Of a stretch of DNA of 64,000 bases, positions 17,580 through 26,315 are shown one piece after another. Numbering within the stretch: the first letter of the stretch is position 1; each line of letters opens with the position of its first letter. The position numbers and the translations under genes are program-made. This DNA is from Aquimarina latercula DSM 2041 (lineage in GTDB: Bacteria; Bacteroidota; Bacteroidia; Flavobacteriales; Flavobacteriaceae), in NCBI RefSeq assembly GCF_000430645.1, contig NZ_AUMK01000005.1:1-64000 (forward strand), in the 5' to 3' direction. The notes beneath the pieces are model-generated. The model was not told where the DNA came from. It did no database searches and worked only from the letters and a program-made list of their open reading frames with translations.

Positions 17580-17646
17580 TTGTCGATACAAAACAACTCT
17601 TCATCTAAAACATGTCAAATCATTTCATTACATAACTATTTGATTG

Positions 17647-17654
17647 TAAATTTG
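17647..17654 (+). promoter_or_regulatory. -7 promoter element for the small secreted protein
   Basis: TAAATTTG matches TAnnTTTG and lies 39 bases before the ATG at 17694. The -33 region has no TTG at the ideal spacing. Confidence 0.4.
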
Positions 17655-17693
17655 ATACAAATCAAGTAGTAAATTCATTAAGCCCCAAAAAAC

Positions 17694-18035
17694 ATGAAAA
17701 CTATAATTCTTTCCATTTTTGTTTTGTTTTCTCTTTCTACAATTAGTGCTCAAGAGACCACTTCTACAGAACCAACAAAAGCTGAATCTAATAATGTAAA
17801 GAATACTAAAGTTGATTTTTATCAGACTTTAATTGCTGTGAATAATTTTGATATTAAAATTAAGAAAGTAGAGACTACCAGCGTAGAAACTAAAACTGAT
17901 TTCTATAAGACCTTAATGATTAAAAACGGTTTTATCAATGATAGCGAAAAAACTACCCGTTTAGCTAACAACAACCTAAAAGATAAGGACTCTACAATTA
18001 CTGATAGCACACAGATTACTGGATTATTGCCATAA
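17694..18035 (+). CDS. Small secreted protein with a tandem DFYxTL motif, unknown function
   Basis: I do not recognise the family. The 113-residue precursor has a clear Sec signal peptide (MKTIILSIFVLFSLSTISAQ, cleavage after SAQ is likely), leaving ~93 residues. The mature part holds two similar blocks, VDFYQTLIAVNNFDI and TDFYKTLMIKNGFIN, joined by a Lys/Thr-rich linker, and ends in a polar Asp/Ser/Thr tail. No cysteine is present in the mature chain. It has its own promoter region and terminator, so it is a single-gene unit, and the upstream palindrome suggests regulated expression. Confidence 0.8.
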   Translation: MKTIILSIFVLFSLSTISAQETTSTEPTKAESNNVKNTKVDFYQTLIAVNNFDIKIKKVETTSVETKTDFYKTLMIKNGFINDSEKTTRLANNNLKDKDSTITDSTQITGLLP

Positions 18036-18061
18036 TTTTTTGAATATATATACACTAACCG

Positions 18062-18092
18062 CACCACTATTTTCTTGCTTGATATAGTGGTG
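18062..18092 (+). terminator. Rho-independent terminator
   Basis: CACCACTAT pairs with ATAGTGGTG around a 13-nt loop and is followed by a run of T. It ends the small secreted protein gene. Confidence 0.8.
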
Positions 18093-18131
18093 TTTTTTTT
18101 TAGTTAAGTTTAGAAAAGCTTACATTTATGT

Positions 18132-18956
18132 ATGCAAATTCATGAAACCGCTTTTATTGTTTCCACATACCGTTCATATCATGAGAATGTAAGTAAAGAT
18201 ATCTATGCTAAATTATGGAACAATCCTAAAACAGAAGCTCTTATACCATCAATTACTAAAGCGATATCTAAGGAAGAACCTATCTTACACAGTATTAGGA
18301 ATAGATACTTTTACGAAAGATTGAAATCTTTTTTTGACAAAAACAATGGAGGAACACTGATCAATTTTGGAGCAGGCTTTAGTATGTACCAATTCTTACT
18401 GAATGATCATGTATCAACCATTGAAATTGACAAAGCAGATATTATTGAATACAAAAAGAGTAAAATAGATTTGTGGACTCAAGAAGGTAAATTACCAAAA
18501 CGTGATGTTCAATATCTAAGTCTTGATTTTAATCTAGATTCTGAAGAAAAGATGATTAGTTCATTAAAAAAAATGATTACAAAAGCACCTACTTTTATAG
18601 TACTGGAAGGTGTATTATTTTTTCTAAATAAAACTATTACTCAAAAACTCTTTACCGTATTTAAAGGATTACAAAAACAAGGTGATCTTATAGGTAGCGT
18701 ATCGTATGTCCCTGAAATTGAAAAACTAGAGGTCTATAAAAGATTACTCAATTATTTTGATTCTCATAATGACGCTAATGATGCATTTGCTCATCAGACT
18801 ATTCCAAATTCATATTATGAAAATCTCGATGGATATGTTTTAAAAGAGCATATCGATGAGTATCAATTATCCAAACAGTATAATCCAGAATCTCAATTAG
18901 CTAGTGCAAAAGAAATACTTAATGAACATATGTATCTTCTAGAAAGAGTTGATTAA
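18132..18956 (+). CDS. Class I SAM-dependent methyltransferase, leucine carboxyl methyltransferase-like
   Basis: The 274-residue protein resembles the LCM/PPM family. TLINFGAGFSMYQFLL is the SAM-binding glycine loop, STIEIDKADIIEYKKSKI the acidic end of strand 2, and FIVLEGVLFFLNKTI the LEGVLFYL-type motif. Family members methylate carboxyl groups of proteins or small molecules, including polyketides; the substrate here is unknown. It is cytoplasmic, with no signal. It is convergent with sulP and stands alone. Confidence 0.75.
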   Translation: MQIHETAFIVSTYRSYHENVSKDIYAKLWNNPKTEALIPSITKAISKEEPILHSIRNRYFYERLKSFFDKNNGGTLINFGAGFSMYQFLLNDHVSTIEIDKADIIEYKKSKIDLWTQEGKLPKRDVQYLSLDFNLDSEEKMISSLKKMITKAPTFIVLEGVLFFLNKTITQKLFTVFKGLQKQGDLIGSVSYVPEIEKLEVYKRLLNYFDSHNDANDAFAHQTIPNSYYENLDGYVLKEHIDEYQLSKQYNPESQLASAKEILNEHMYLLERVD

Positions 18957-18969
18957 ATATATCTAAACC

Positions 18970-20568
18970 TTATTTCATAACTTTGGCCATCACATGATAT
19001 CTCGGATCATCAATATCATGTTCTATAACATTTGCCAATCTTGGAGAAGCTTTAATCATCAAAGCCTGACACTCTTCGCTCAAATGTTTTACACGCACTG
19101 TTTTACCTGCTTCTTCATACTTACCTACTAAGTTAAAAATAGCCTCTAATGCTGAATGATCACTAACTCTAGATTCGATAAAATCAATTTCTACATTTTC
19201 TGGATCATTTGCCACATCAAACTTAGAGTTAAAAGCCTGAATACTTCCAAAGAATAATGGCCCCCATATCTCATAAACTTTAGTCCCATCTTCCTTAATG
19301 TGCTTTCTTGCTCTAATTTTTTTCGCATTTTCCCAAGCAAATGCCAATGCAGACATAATTACTCCTGCAATAACGGCAACTGCTAAATCAAAAAACACAG
19401 TCAATGAAGAAACTGAGATCAATACAATTGCATCTGTTAAAGGAATTTTATTTAGTATTCTAAAACTAGACCAAGCAAATGTACCTATCACTACCATAAA
19501 CATTACACCTACAAGCGCTGCAATAGGAACTTGCTCAATTAATCCAGATGCAAACAGTATAAACATTAACAAAGTAACTGCTGCAACAATACCTGATAAA
19601 CGAGTACGTCCACCACCTTTTATATTAATAATCGATTGTCCAATCATAGCGCAGCCACCCATTCCTCCGAAAAGACCTGTAACTATATTTGCACCACCTT
19701 GCGCAAGACATTCTCTGTTAGAATTTCCTCTGGTTTCTGTAAGTTCATCAATAAGATTAAGTGTCATTAGCGACTCTATCAACCCAATTGCAGCCAAAAT
19801 CAATGCATATGGCCCTATAAACTTAAATGTTTCCCAGGTCATCGGGACTTTATTAAAAATATCAAACTGAAATTGTGGTAATCCTCCTTTTAGACCTTCT
19901 CCTCCTCCATCTTTAATAAAACTACCCACTGTAGCAACATCCAATTTACCCAAGATTACAATAGCCGAAACTACCAAAATAGCTATTAAAGCTTCAGGAA
20001 ACTTAGCAGTAGCTTTTATTTTAGGAAGTCCCCACATAATCAACATTGTTAAAGCAACTAATCCCAGCATTAAAAACAATCCCGATCCCTGCATCCAAGC
20101 TTTTTCTCCTTGAACATACTCCTTAAACATTCCTAACTGAGAAAGGAAAATTACAATTGCTAATCCGTTGACAAATCCCATCATCACTGGATGCGGTATT
20201 AAACGCACAAACTTACCAAGCTTAAAAACACCAGCGAGCATTTGGATAACACCCATTAAGATAACTGTAGCAAAAAGATAATACAATCCTAATTGTTCAC
20301 CCTCTGCTCCCATAGCATTTCCTTCTGCCACAAGACTCACCATAACTACAGCAAGTGCTCCAGTAGCACCAGAAATCATTCCAGGACGCCCTCCAAAAAT
20401 AGAAGTAATTAATCCAATCATAAATGCCGCATACAAACCCACTAAAGGATCTACACCAGCCACAAATGCAAAGGCTACCGCTTCGGGAACTAAAGCTAAA
20501 GCTACAGTCAATCCTGATAGAATATCATTTTTGGCATTTGCCACTCTTTTTCTTACAAACTCAGTCAT
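18970..20568 (-). CDS. SulP-family anion transporter with STAS domain
   Basis: An inner-membrane SLC26/SulP transporter of ~532 residues. It begins with the family stretch ILSGLTVALALVPEAVAFAFVAGVDPLVGLYAAFM and has about 12-14 membrane segments, including GLFGGMGGCAMIGQSIINIKGGGRTRLSG. It ends in a cytoplasmic STAS domain (VYEIWGPLFFGSIQAFNSKF, DFIESRVSDHSALEAI). Such proteins carry sulfate, bicarbonate or similar anions; the ion is not set by sequence. A longer frame starts at a TTG at 20619, but that TTG is the -33 box of a consensus promoter, so I took the ATG at 20568. Confidence 0.92.
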   Translation of the reverse strand: MTEFVRKRVANAKNDILSGLTVALALVPEAVAFAFVAGVDPLVGLYAAFMIGLITSIFGGRPGMISGATGALAVVMVSLVAEGNAMGAEGEQLGLYYLFATVILMGVIQMLAGVFKLGKFVRLIPHPVMMGFVNGLAIVIFLSQLGMFKEYVQGEKAWMQGSGLFLMLGLVALTMLIMWGLPKIKATAKFPEALIAILVVSAIVILGKLDVATVGSFIKDGGGEGLKGGLPQFQFDIFNKVPMTWETFKFIGPYALILAAIGLIESLMTLNLIDELTETRGNSNRECLAQGGANIVTGLFGGMGGCAMIGQSIINIKGGGRTRLSGIVAAVTLLMFILFASGLIEQVPIAALVGVMFMVVIGTFAWSSFRILNKIPLTDAIVLISVSSLTVFFDLAVAVIAGVIMSALAFAWENAKKIRARKHIKEDGTKVYEIWGPLFFGSIQAFNSKFDVANDPENVEIDFIESRVSDHSALEAIFNLVGKYEEAGKTVRVKHLSEECQALMIKASPRLANVIEHDIDDPRYHVMAKVMK

Positions 20569-20589
20569 AATCAGTCTATTTTGAGGGTG

Positions 20590-20619
20590 CAAAAATACAG
20601 TTATTTTGTGTCCTGACAA
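20590..20619 (-). promoter_or_regulatory. Consensus Bacteroidota promoter of the SulP gene
   Basis: On the minus strand TTG (20619-20617), exactly 19 nt and TATTTTTG (20597-20590) match TTG-N19-TAnnTTTG perfectly. The start codon at 20568 lies 21 bases further. Confidence 0.75.
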
Positions 20620-20713
20620 GTAAAATCATAACCTATCTATTACCAAAACAAAACTAAAACGTTATAGAAGATCTTAAAAATATAAAACTTAGTATATTTA
20701 TGCCTAACTCATA

Positions 20714-22465
20714 ATGCTCATGCGAACCATCACTCTCATTATCAGCTCACTGTTGATTATATCTTGTAATTCTACTAAAAAAGATACTGCCGAAAACTTT
20801 GATTTTACCACTATTTTTGAAAAAAGTAATGGCACAGAGACTCCAACATATCCAGAAGTTATTACCTATTATCAAAATTTATCCAAAGTCTACCCAGAAA
20901 TCAATATTCAAGAAATTGGAAGTACGGATAGTGGCCACCCGCTTCATATAGTAACACTCAATCCAGATAAAATATTTGATTTCGAAAAAATAAGACGTGA
21001 CAAACGTGTTTTATTGATCAACAATGGAATTCACCCTGGAGAAAGTGATGGTATTGATGCAACTATGCTCCTTTTTAGAGATATTGCTAAAGGGATGATC
21101 AAAACGCCAGAACATACTGTTTTAGTTACAATTCCGGTGTACAATATTGGAGGTGCGTTAAATAGAAATTCTGGAACTCGAACTAATCAAAATGGTCCTA
21201 AAGCATATGGTTTTAGAGGGAACTCCAGGAATTATGACTTAAATCGAGATTTTATAAAAAATGACACAAAAAATGCACAGACGTTTGCAGAGGTTTTTCA
21301 TTTAACGCAACCAGATGTTTTTATTGATAATCACGTTAGTAATGGTGCCGACTACCAGTACACACTAACACATCTATTTACTCAACACAATAAACTAAAC
21401 GGAAATCTTGGTGATTATTTACACAACCAAATGCATCCACAGTTAGAAAAATCGCTATCCAACAAAAATTGGGACATAACACCTTATGTAAATGTTTGGG
21501 GAACAACACCAGATAAAGGATGGACACAATTCATGGATTCTCCTAGATACTCTACAGGATACACAACGCTATGGAATACCTTAGGAATGATGGTAGAAAC
21601 TCATATGCTAAAACCATATAAACCAAGAGTACTAGGGACATATGAATTAATGAAATCTATGATCGATATCACCGAAAAAGATGGAGAAAAAATAAAAGAT
21701 CTTCGGCAAAAAGCTTTTACCGACTTACCAAAACAAAATACATATCCGGTAAATTGGAAAGTAGACACTACCAACGCTACTAATTTCGATTTTAAAGGAT
21801 ACGAAGGGTTATATATAAATAGCGAAATCACAGGTGCTAAACGTTTAAAATATGATCAAAATAAACCCTACACCAAGAAGGTTAGATACCAAAACTATTT
21901 CTCTCCAACTTCCGAAATTACTATTCCAACTTCATATATAATACCTAAAGGTTGGTGGAATGTCATTGATAAATTAGACCTTAACAAAATATCATACAAA
22001 GCTGTACAAAAAGACACTACAATCTCTGTAGAAGTATACCATATAAAAGATTATAAAAGTCGAAAAACGCCATATGAAGGACATTATCTTCATTATGAAA
22101 CTACAGTCAAAAGAAGCACCGAAATAATAACTTTTCGAAAAGGAGATTATATAATCCCTACAAATCAAAAAGGCTTTAGGTATTTACTAGAAACATTAGA
22201 ACCTGAAGCCCCAGATTCATTTTTCAACTGGAACTTCTTTGATACCATTTTACAACAAAAAGAAGGGTTTTCTCCTTATGTTTGGGAAGACAAAGCATTA
22301 GAATTATTGGAAAATGACAGTAATCTTAAACAAAAGTTTGAAGAGAAGAAAAATGACACTGTATTTGCTAAAAACTGGTATGCACAATTAGATTGGATTC
22401 ATAAACAATCTGATAATTATGAGAAAGCACATATGCGCTATCCTATTTATCGAATCCTAAAATAA
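20714..22465 (+). CDS. M14-family zinc carboxypeptidase-like lipoprotein
   Basis: A 583-residue protein with a lipoprotein signal (LIISSLLIISC, cysteine near residue 18) and an N-terminal peptidase M14 domain. The zinc ligands are seen as NNGIHPGESDG (HxxE) and VFIDNHVSNGADYQY (His), a substrate arginine in NYDLNRDFIK, and the catalytic glutamate in GMMVETHML. The C-terminal ~230 residues form a beta-rich extension of unknown role. It is probably anchored in the periplasm or outer membrane and trims peptides or peptidoglycan fragments. The ATG at 20720 is an alternative start. It is convergent with the ABC ATPase gene, 2 bp apart. Confidence 0.87.
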   Translation: MLMRTITLIISSLLIISCNSTKKDTAENFDFTTIFEKSNGTETPTYPEVITYYQNLSKVYPEINIQEIGSTDSGHPLHIVTLNPDKIFDFEKIRRDKRVLLINNGIHPGESDGIDATMLLFRDIAKGMIKTPEHTVLVTIPVYNIGGALNRNSGTRTNQNGPKAYGFRGNSRNYDLNRDFIKNDTKNAQTFAEVFHLTQPDVFIDNHVSNGADYQYTLTHLFTQHNKLNGNLGDYLHNQMHPQLEKSLSNKNWDITPYVNVWGTTPDKGWTQFMDSPRYSTGYTTLWNTLGMMVETHMLKPYKPRVLGTYELMKSMIDITEKDGEKIKDLRQKAFTDLPKQNTYPVNWKVDTTNATNFDFKGYEGLYINSEITGAKRLKYDQNKPYTKKVRYQNYFSPTSEITIPTSYIIPKGWWNVIDKLDLNKISYKAVQKDTTISVEVYHIKDYKSRKTPYEGHYLHYETTVKRSTEIITFRKGDYIIPTNQKGFRYLLETLEPEAPDSFFNWNFFDTILQQKEGFSPYVWEDKALELLENDSNLKQKFEEKKNDTVFAKNWYAQLDWIHKQSDNYEKAHMRYPIYRILK

Positions 22466-22467
22466 CT

Positions 22468-23148
22468 TTATGTCAGATTTAGTTTATCTATTTTAACCTT
22501 AATTCCTGATGCTTGCATCTCTTTTTCGATACTTTCGAATTGAGTTTTATCTACGCTTTTTATGATACTACCATTTTTCAGATAATGTAAATAATCGCAA
22601 GTTTCATAAAGTGTTGAAAAAATGTGGGATGATAATATTACTATTTTATTAAGTTGTTTTAACTTAATAAGAATTTCATTAATGACAGTATTGCTATATA
22701 TATCAACTCCGTTAAAAGGTTCATCTAGAATAAAAACATTATTATTCTGCAATAATATACCTGTTAACGCTAATTTTTTCTTCATTCCTGTAGAATACCT
22801 TTCTGCGTATTGTTGCAAGGGTAAGTCAAAAATATTTTTTTCGCTAAAATCATTAATTTTAATATTCCTAGCATTACATAATAATTGCAAATACTCTTTT
22901 CCTGTAATTTTAGAAAGAAAATAAGGATCTGTAGGTAAAAACCCCATTACATTCTTCATATTACCTGCATCATAGTCGATAGAACCATTAAAACTTTCCA
23001 TCCCCGAAATAGATCTAAACAAAGTAGTTTTTCCAGCTCCGTTCTCTCCTACTAAACCATGAACTTCGCCAGGATTAAATGTTAGATTAACATCATTCAA
23101 GACATGGTTATTACCGTAATACTTATCTAAAGATTTTATTGATATCAT
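22468..23148 (-). CDS. ABC transporter ATP-binding protein
   Basis: A 226-residue ATPase with Walker A GENGAGKTT, a Q-loop near MGFLPTDPYF, a signature motif degenerate from LSGGQ to YSTGMKKK (common in ABC-2-type exporters), Walker B NVFILDEPFNG and the H-loop ILSSHIFST. It overlaps the permease gene by 4 bp (ATGA) and follows it, forming a two-gene exporter-like unit. The substrate is unknown. Confidence 0.92.
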   Translation of the reverse strand: MISIKSLDKYYGNNHVLNDVNLTFNPGEVHGLVGENGAGKTTLFRSISGMESFNGSIDYDAGNMKNVMGFLPTDPYFLSKITGKEYLQLLCNARNIKINDFSEKNIFDLPLQQYAERYSTGMKKKLALTGILLQNNNVFILDEPFNGVDIYSNTVINEILIKLKQLNKIVILSSHIFSTLYETCDYLHYLKNGSIIKSVDKTQFESIEKEMQASGIKVKIDKLNLT

Positions 23149-24062
23149 TTTAGCAAAAGATCTAAGTTATTCAAAGCTTTATTATAAAAATAAGGTAATG
23201 TTATTATCATTAATGGAGGAAACAAAATACACAATACTCCAATCACTCCTTGCATAATCTCTAACCCTTGACTCCGAAAAGCATATTTCATAAATACAAA
23301 CATTATCAAATATACCCAACCTAACATTAAGAAAAGTACCGCTATGTGTATCTGATTCAAATAAAATACAGATAAAAACACAAACATTGGAATAGTTAGC
23401 AGAAAGCTATATTTGATAGCAATTAATACTTTATGCATTAAAAATTCTTTAGAATTCATTGCATGTACCCATATATAAAATTCTGGATCCTGTTTCATGT
23501 AGTAACCAGAACAGGTCAAAAATACAGCTACGATAGCAAATAAACCCAAGTTAAAATTACCTTTAACAACAGCAATAATTACTAAACCATATATCAATAA
23601 AAATATCCAAAAAGTTTTTCTAAACCCTATTATAAACTCAGAAGGTTTTTTACTAAATGGTGTAGGTACTATTAAAGAAACTTTACTTCTTTTCTTAAAC
23701 AACGAAACTAACAATGTCAATAAAAGCATAAAAACTACTTCCACATAATATGATTTATACAACAAGAATATTGCAAACGGTAATGTTCCTAGCAAACTAT
23801 TAAGCAATTTGATTTTTTTGAGATTGTAACTTGAAAAATGTTGTTTTATAAAATCACTATGTCCAGAGCTACTAAACGAATAAACAAAAGCGGCACTCAA
23901 TGCTATATAAAAATAAGATGCATAAGGTACTTTGTTAAAAAAAAATATTGACAACCAATAAAACAGTACAATAATAATAGGATACCCTATTATTGGCTCT
24001 GTACCAAAATCTTTAAAAGATCGGTAAAGACGCTTACATTGCAATTGATAATAATATTTCAA
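23145..24062 (-). CDS. ABC transporter permease-like membrane protein
   Basis: A 305-residue protein with about eight hydrophobic segments, starting with the soluble stretch MKYYYQLQCKRLYRSFKDFG, typical of ABC-2-like permeases in which the chain begins with an amphipathic interface helix. There are no recognisable motifs beyond membrane segments such as VFMLLLTLLVSLFKKRSK and FLMLGWVYLIMFVFMKYAF. The assignment rests on its 4-bp overlap with the ATPase gene. It could be an exporter involved in envelope maintenance or antimicrobial resistance, but nothing seen decides this. Confidence 0.7.
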   Translation of the reverse strand: MKYYYQLQCKRLYRSFKDFGTEPIIGYPIIIVLFYWLSIFFFNKVPYASYFYIALSAAFVYSFSSSGHSDFIKQHFSSYNLKKIKLLNSLLGTLPFAIFLLYKSYYVEVVFMLLLTLLVSLFKKRSKVSLIVPTPFSKKPSEFIIGFRKTFWIFLLIYGLVIIAVVKGNFNLGLFAIVAVFLTCSGYYMKQDPEFYIWVHAMNSKEFLMHKVLIAIKYSFLLTIPMFVFLSVFYLNQIHIAVLFLMLGWVYLIMFVFMKYAFRSQGLEIMQGVIGVLCILFPPLMIITLPYFYNKALNNLDLLLK

Positions 24063-24442
24063 AAGTTATTTATTAAAAAAAGAATCTCTATCATTGGTCA
24101 TGTTTTAGCCATAAAAGTTACAATGTTCCCAAATATCTGACTTCGAAAAAAGATTTTCTAAAAAGACTATCTATCGTTTTAATTTACCTAAAAAAATCTT
24201 AGTGACTTAAAAAACACAACCATAGGTAACAGAAAACTTATTCAACAACATATAGCTTCATATAATTAATCAATAAACTTTTATCATAATATTTAGCACT
24301 ATTTTCATGTACCTGTTGAATTATAACAAATATTTACAACGTTTTATTATTAAACCTTAACGATAATCAAACTGTTCTATAGAAGGTTTATTGAATAGTT
24401 TTATTGCAAATTTAAAAAGTGGGGTAGTTTGAAAAAGATGAT

Positions 24443-24450
24443 TACTTTTG
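24443..24450 (+). promoter_or_regulatory. -7 promoter element upstream of the carotenoid cluster
   Basis: TACTTTTG matches TAnnTTTG, ~177 bp before the crtB start. A TTTG lies 11 nt upstream, too close for a standard -33, so the promoter is incomplete or activator-dependent. Confidence 0.35.
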
Positions 24451-24587
24451 CAAATGATATTAACTTATCAAAATACTAGAAAACAACAATTAGGAATTAA
24501 ATAGTTTTAATGCTTAAACAATCTATTGAACTGATTGCTATCAAGTAAAAAAATAGATTAAAGTAAAGAGGAAAAATCATACTCCGC

Positions 24588-24605
24588 TAATGCAAAATTG
24601 CATTA
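24588..24605. promoter_or_regulatory. Palindrome before crtB
   Basis: TAATGCAAAATTGCATTA is a perfect 8-2-8 inverted repeat 21 bp before the crtB ATG. Its right half with flank (AAAATTGCATTAAA) recurs at the lycopene cyclase stop/smORF start near 26187. Possible operator; it is AT-rich, so the evidence is weak. Confidence 0.3.
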
Positions 24606-24626
24606 AAAAAATTTAAAAAACGGGAA

Positions 24627-25463
24627 ATGAAGGGATTATTTGATGATGTATCATTTAAGTGCAGTAAGATAGTTACACAAAATTATAGTACTTCATTCTC
24701 TATGGGTATCAAACTGTTTGACAAATCAATAAGAGATAGCATATTTAGTATTTATGGATTTGTACGTTTTGCCGATGAGATTGTCGATACATTCCACGAT
24801 TACGATAAGACTACTTTGTTTTCGAATTTTGAAGAAGATTATTACCGTGCTTATGATCAAGGTATAAGTCTTAATCCAATACTAAACTCATTTCAAATAA
24901 CTGTTCGAAAATACAACATTGATGATGAGTTAATCCAGGCCTTCTTAAAAAGCATGCGCAGTGATTTATCAAAGAAAGAGTTTGATGATAATGAGATTAA
25001 AGAATACATATATGGATCTGCAGATGTAGTAGGATTAATGTGTCTTAAGGTTTTTGTAAACGGTGATGAAGAACGTTATCAGGCTTTAAAACCCGCTGCA
25101 ATGCGTTTAGGCTCTGCTTTTCAGAAAGTAAATTTCTTGCGTGACATCAACGATGATATTAATCAGTTACATCGCATCTACTTCCCTATCTTACGGGATA
25201 ATGAACTAACTGAAAATATCAAGAAAAAAATTATTGAATATATTAATGAAGATTTCAAAGTAGCTCTAGAAGGTATTAAAGAACTTCCGGACAACTCAAA
25301 AAATGGAGTTTATGCAGCATATCTTTATTACACTAAGCTTACCACCAAAATAGAGTATACACCTGTTGAGAAATTACTGAATGAACGAATTCGTATACCA
25401 AATAGATCTAAAATATGGACATTAGCGTCTATTTACATCAGTAACAAACTTAAACTGGCATAG
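24627..25463 (+). CDS. crtB: Phytoene synthase
   Basis: This enzyme condenses two geranylgeranyl diphosphates head-to-head to phytoene, the first committed carotenoid step. The 278-residue protein has the squalene/phytoene synthase signatures: STSFSMGIKLFD, the first Asp-rich motif FVRFADEIVDTF, YIYGSADVVGLMCLKVF, and the second Asp-rich motif AFQKVNFLRDINDDI followed by RIYFP. It is the first gene of a seven- to eight-gene codirectional cluster. No phytoene desaturase (crtI) lies beside it, so that must be encoded elsewhere. Confidence 0.95.
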   Translation: MKGLFDDVSFKCSKIVTQNYSTSFSMGIKLFDKSIRDSIFSIYGFVRFADEIVDTFHDYDKTTLFSNFEEDYYRAYDQGISLNPILNSFQITVRKYNIDDELIQAFLKSMRSDLSKKEFDDNEIKEYIYGSADVVGLMCLKVFVNGDEERYQALKPAAMRLGSAFQKVNFLRDINDDINQLHRIYFPILRDNELTENIKKKIIEYINEDFKVALEGIKELPDNSKNGVYAAYLYYTKLTTKIEYTPVEKLLNERIRIPNRSKIWTLASIYISNKLKLA

Positions 25464-25488
25464 AACACAATACTAAACTTTACGAACT

Positions 25489-26187
25489 ATGTCTCTTTAT
25501 CTAATTATTCTTATCATATCACTCGCTGGACCTCTGGCTTTGAGTTTTGAGAAAAATCTTAAACTATATAAGCGTTGGAAATATTTAATTCCAGCAATAC
25601 TAATAACCATGGTTGTTTTTGTTGCTTGGGATATCATTTTTACTCATATTGGATGTTGGTTTTTTAATCCAATCTATAATTCTGGGATTTATATAAAAAA
25701 GCTTCCTTTAGAAGAATATCTATTTTTTATTGCAATTCCGTATGCTTGCGCATTCTCTTTTTATGCGGTTAAGTTTCATTTCCCTAAATTCAAAGTAAAT
25801 GAGAAATGGACTAAAATTTTAACCATTCTAATTGTAATCGCATCCCTTACAACCTCATTATTAAACTACGATCTCACGTACACTTTTGTTAATTTTCTTG
25901 TTTTACCAATAATACTCCTATTGGGTTATTATTTTACAAGAGAAGTAGTACAATATTATTTAGCTATATACCCAATTTTACTTATTCCATTTTTCATTAT
26001 TAATGGAATACTAACTGGAACAGGAATTGAGCAAGCCGTTTTTGACTATAATCCAGAAGTAATACTAGGAATTCATGTTCTTTCAATTCCGCTCGAAGAT
26101 ATGTTTTATAATTTTTCATTGCTTTTATCCCCCTTAATGCTCACTCATATTTTTGAAATGAGAGCTAAAAAAAACAAACAGGTATGA
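25489..26187 (+). CDS. Lycopene cyclase, fused CrtYcd type
   Basis: The 232-residue membrane protein has two copies of the lycopene cyclase domain found as separate CrtYc/CrtYd in actinobacteria and fused in archaea, fungi and some Bacteroidota. Each carries the diagnostic Pro-Leu-Glu-Glu/Asp motif: IKKLPLEEYLFFIAIPYACAF in the first half and LSIPLEDMFYNFSLLLSPLML in the second, within about seven helices. It forms beta-ionone rings at the ends of lycopene. It begins 25 bp after crtB. Whether it cyclises one or both ends is unknown, but a downstream CruF-like hydratase suggests one end stays open. Confidence 0.9.
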   Translation: MSLYLIILIISLAGPLALSFEKNLKLYKRWKYLIPAILITMVVFVAWDIIFTHIGCWFFNPIYNSGIYIKKLPLEEYLFFIAIPYACAFSFYAVKFHFPKFKVNEKWTKILTILIVIASLTTSLLNYDLTYTFVNFLVLPIILLLGYYFTREVVQYYLAIYPILLIPFFIINGILTGTGIEQAVFDYNPEVILGIHVLSIPLEDMFYNFSLLLSPLMLTHIFEMRAKKNKQV

Positions 26188-26312
26188 AAATTGCATTAAA
26201 GGATTTCAGAATTCATGGCTTGTATTTATTTGGTGAGCATGTTTGTTCATTTAATGAAATATCAATCTGTTTAGCAAGCACTAAAATTATTGCTAATAAA
26301 ACACTCTCATGA
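26184..26312 (+). CDS. Possible 42-residue small protein inside the carotenoid operon
   Basis: An ATG overlapping the lycopene cyclase stop (ATGA) opens a 42-codon frame (MKIALKDFRIHGLYLFGEHV, then CSFNEISICLASTKIIANKT, then LS) that ends three bases before the cruF ATG at 26316. It fills the gap exactly, with translational-coupling geometry at both ends, which is the main argument for it being real. It has two cysteines, no signal peptide, and I recognise no family. The alternative is a chance frame or a remnant. Confidence 0.4.
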   Translation: MKIALKDFRIHGLYLFGEHVCSFNEISICLASTKIIANKTLS

Positions 26313-26315
26313 TAG

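Larger units (their letters stand above)
17353..17693. other. Intergenic region with a long perfect hairpin
   Basis: These ~340 bp hold no supported gene. They contain the 19-bp hairpin at 17539-17579 and a -7 element at 17647-17654. The remainder is AT-rich without clear structure. Confidence 0.6.
24063..24626. other. Intergenic region upstream of the carotenoid cluster
   Basis: This ~560-bp AT-rich region separates the divergent ABC permease and crtB. It contains a -7 element at 24443-24450 and a palindrome at 24588-24605. I found no supported small gene or structured RNA. If the -7 element is used, crtB has a leader of about 170 nt, long for this group. Confidence 0.55.

Noticed and set aside
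19298..19870. A 190-codon frame antisense to the SulP gene
   Set aside because: Shadow of a well-conserved membrane transporter; composition (Ile/Thr/Ala-rich) mirrors the antisense of hydrophobic codons.
24588..24605. The palindrome before crtB as a terminator or stable RNA hairpin
   Set aside because: Only two bases separate the arms and the stem is AT-rich, so an RNA hairpin would be weak; kept only as a possible DNA site.
24063..24626. Search for a riboswitch or small RNA in the long region before crtB
   Set aside because: No conserved core or stable multi-helix structure could be recognised by eye.
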